A stretch of DNA of 9,870 nucleotides from Oscillospiraceae bacterium (lineage in GTDB: Bacteria > Bacillota > Clostridia > Oscillospirales > Ruminococcaceae). Of the stretch, positions 8,643 to 9,870 are shown piece by piece; the first letter of the stretch is position 1, and each line of letters opens with the position of its first letter. The notes under the pieces were generated by a model, which searched no databases, was not told the DNA's origin, and saw only the letters and a list, made by a program, of their open reading frames with translations. A program made the position numbers and the translations under genes. Where the stretch lies: the NCBI GenBank assembly GCA_031285645.1, contig JAITVU010000177.1, forward strand, positions 1 to 9,870. Direction: 5' to 3'.

Positions 8643-9870
8643 TTACTCTCTGTTCTTTACAAGGCTGATGATGAGCTTCGCGATTTCGACAATAACAAAG
8701 GGGGCAACCGCAAGGCCGGCTACAACCAGCCAGTGTCCCATTGAGAGGGAGACCAGCTTGAAGATGGCTTTGAGCGGCGGTACAAAAAAGATGAGGAGAA
8801 TCAGCGCCAGAGATCCCATCACCGCTTTGAGCATCGTGGGATTTGAGAAAAAGCCGACTTTAAAGATCGATCCCTTGCTGCGGCAGTTTATCGCCTGCGT
8901 CAGCTGCGAAATAGCCAGAACAAGGAAAGCCATCGTCGTGCCGACCTCGTGCGACTGCGGGAAAAGAGGTGAAACTTCCACAAAGCTGCCGATCATATAG
9001 CCCGCCAGCGTAAGGATGCCGATCATGATGCCCTGCAGCACAATCGCAAGCCCCATACCACCCGCGAAAATCCCCTGCCCGCGCGGGACGGGTTTTCGGC
9101 CCATCACATTGTCGTCGGTCGGCTCCACACCAAGCGCGAGCGCCGGGAACGCATCGGTTATCACATTGACAAGCAGCAGGTGAATCGCCAGCAGCGGCGA
9201 CCCCCAGCCGAAAATAATGGCAAAGAACACAGTGAACACTTCGCCCAGATTCGAGCCAAGCAGGAACTGCACCGTTTTTCTGATATTGTCGTATATGCCG
9301 CGCCCAGAATGCACAGCCTCGATGATCGTCGAGAAATTGTCGTCGGTGAGCACCATGTCCGCGGCGCCCTTCGCGACATCCGTGCCCGTAATGCCCATCG
9401 CGCAGCCGATGTCGGCGGCTTTGAGCGCGGGCGCGTCGTTAACGCCGTCCCCCGTCATGGCGACAACCTCGCCTTTAGCCTGCCAGGCCTTGACAATGCG
9501 GATTTTATCCTCCGGCGTCACCCTCGCGTAGACGGCGAAGCGGTCGACATTTTCCTCAAGCTCCTCCTCTGAAAGCTGCGCCAGTTCCTGGCCGCTGATG
9601 GCCGTCTGCCCCTCCTCAAGGATTCCGAGCTGCTTGGCGATGGCTCCGGCCGTAACGACGTGATCGCCCGTGATCATCACGGTGCGGATACCGGCGCTGT
9701 GCGCTTTGGCGACGGCGTCCCTGGATTCCTCTCTGGGCGGGTCGATCATGCCGAGCAGGCCGACAAAGGTGAGATCCTTTTCCAGCGTCTCACTGGAAAT
9801 CTCCTCAGGCAGCTCATCCAGCTCGCGGCAGGCTATGGCCAAAACACGCAGCGCGTTCTTACCCATGGCG
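8643..9870 (-). CDS. Calcium-type P-type (PII) cation ATPase, C-terminal part (5' end off the window)
   Basis: Membrane ATPase that forms a phospho-aspartate intermediate and moves cations out of the cytosol. The frame stays open to the window edge; the first ATG (9866) is an internal Met in MGKNALRVLAIA, so roughly half of a typical 850-900-residue protein is missing, including the DKTGT phosphorylation site. Counting from that Met: TGDH (66-69), MTGDGVNDAP hinge (137-146), then the C-terminal membrane helices. Helix M5 holds SNLGE (205-209) and M6 holds NVITD (234-238), matching the calcium ligands Asn768/Glu771 and Asn796/Thr799/Asp800 of SERCA. The M8 ligand Glu908 is replaced by Gln321, as in plasma-membrane-type pumps with one calcium site. 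Ca2+ is the best guess; another cation is possible. Two terminators follow, so it is a separate unit from the atp operon. Confidence 0.93.
   Translation of the reverse strand, partial: AMGKNALRVLAIACRELDELPEEISSETLEKDLTFVGLLGMIDPPREESRDAVAKAHSAGIRTVMITGDHVVTAGAIAKQLGILEEGQTAISGQELAQLSEEELEENVDRFAVYARVTPEDKIRIVKAWQAKGEVVAMTGDGVNDAPALKAADIGCAMGITGTDVAKGAADMVLTDDNFSTIIEAVHSGRGIYDNIRKTVQFLLGSNLGEVFTVFFAIIFGWGSPLLAIHLLLVNVITDAFPALALGVEPTDDNVMGRKPVPRGQGIFAGGMGLAIVLQGIMIGILTLAGYMIGSFVEVSPLFPQSHEVGTTMAFLVLAISQLTQAINCRSKGSIFKVGFFSNPTMLKAVMGSLALILLIFFVPPLKAIFKLVSLSMGHWLVVAGLAVAPFVIVEIAKLIISLVKNRE

Noticed and set aside
8448..8744. Plus-strand 98-codon open frame across the P-ATPase/atp gap
   Set aside because: It crosses both minus-strand terminators and the 3' end of the P-type ATPase gene, has no good ribosome binding site, and resembles no protein I know.

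Overview
The window carries most of an ion-pumping rotary ATPase operon of the bacterial V/A type, read leftward on the minus strand. Upstream of it, to the right and also on the minus strand, is the 3' part of a P-type cation ATPase gene. No gene on the plus strand is supported. The GC-rich composition, strong AGGAGG-type ribosome binding sites, frequent TTG and GTG starts, sigma-A-type promoter and Enterococcus/Clostridia-like V-ATPase gene order all point to a Gram-positive anaerobe of the Clostridia. I infer class level only.

Layout in transcription order (right to left): the C-terminal part of a PII-type (calcium-type) P-ATPase (9870-8643); two intrinsic terminators (8627-8588 and 8527-8504); a good -35/-10 promoter (8491-8463); a structured leader of about 250 nt (about 8455-8202); then atpH (8201-7875), atpI (7894-5888), atpK (5874-5401), atpE (5325-4747), atpC (4732-3725) and atpF (3732-3415). 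A 297-nt non-coding insert full of perfect hairpins follows (3414-3118), and then atpA (3117-1345) and atpB (1352 to beyond base 1). The order H-I-K-E-C-F-A-B matches the Enterococcus hirae ntp operon F-I-K-E-C-G-A-B. The usual next gene, subunit D, would lie just left of the window.

Together the genes encode a catalytic A/B head, a central-stalk F and C (D not seen), peripheral-stalk E and H, and a membrane motor of I and the K ring. The K subunit keeps every residue known to bind Na+ in the E. hirae K ring, so a Na+-coupled machine is predicted. Whether it works mainly as a pump or a synthase cannot be read from the sequence.

The proteins are conventional. What is unusual is non-coding: the nested hairpin element between atpF and atpA in the middle of the operon; the operon leader, which has mutually exclusive helices, a U7 run and a possible 42-codon leader ORF ending in the atpH ribosome binding site; and a small hairpin between atpK and atpE. 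I found no clearly new protein system.
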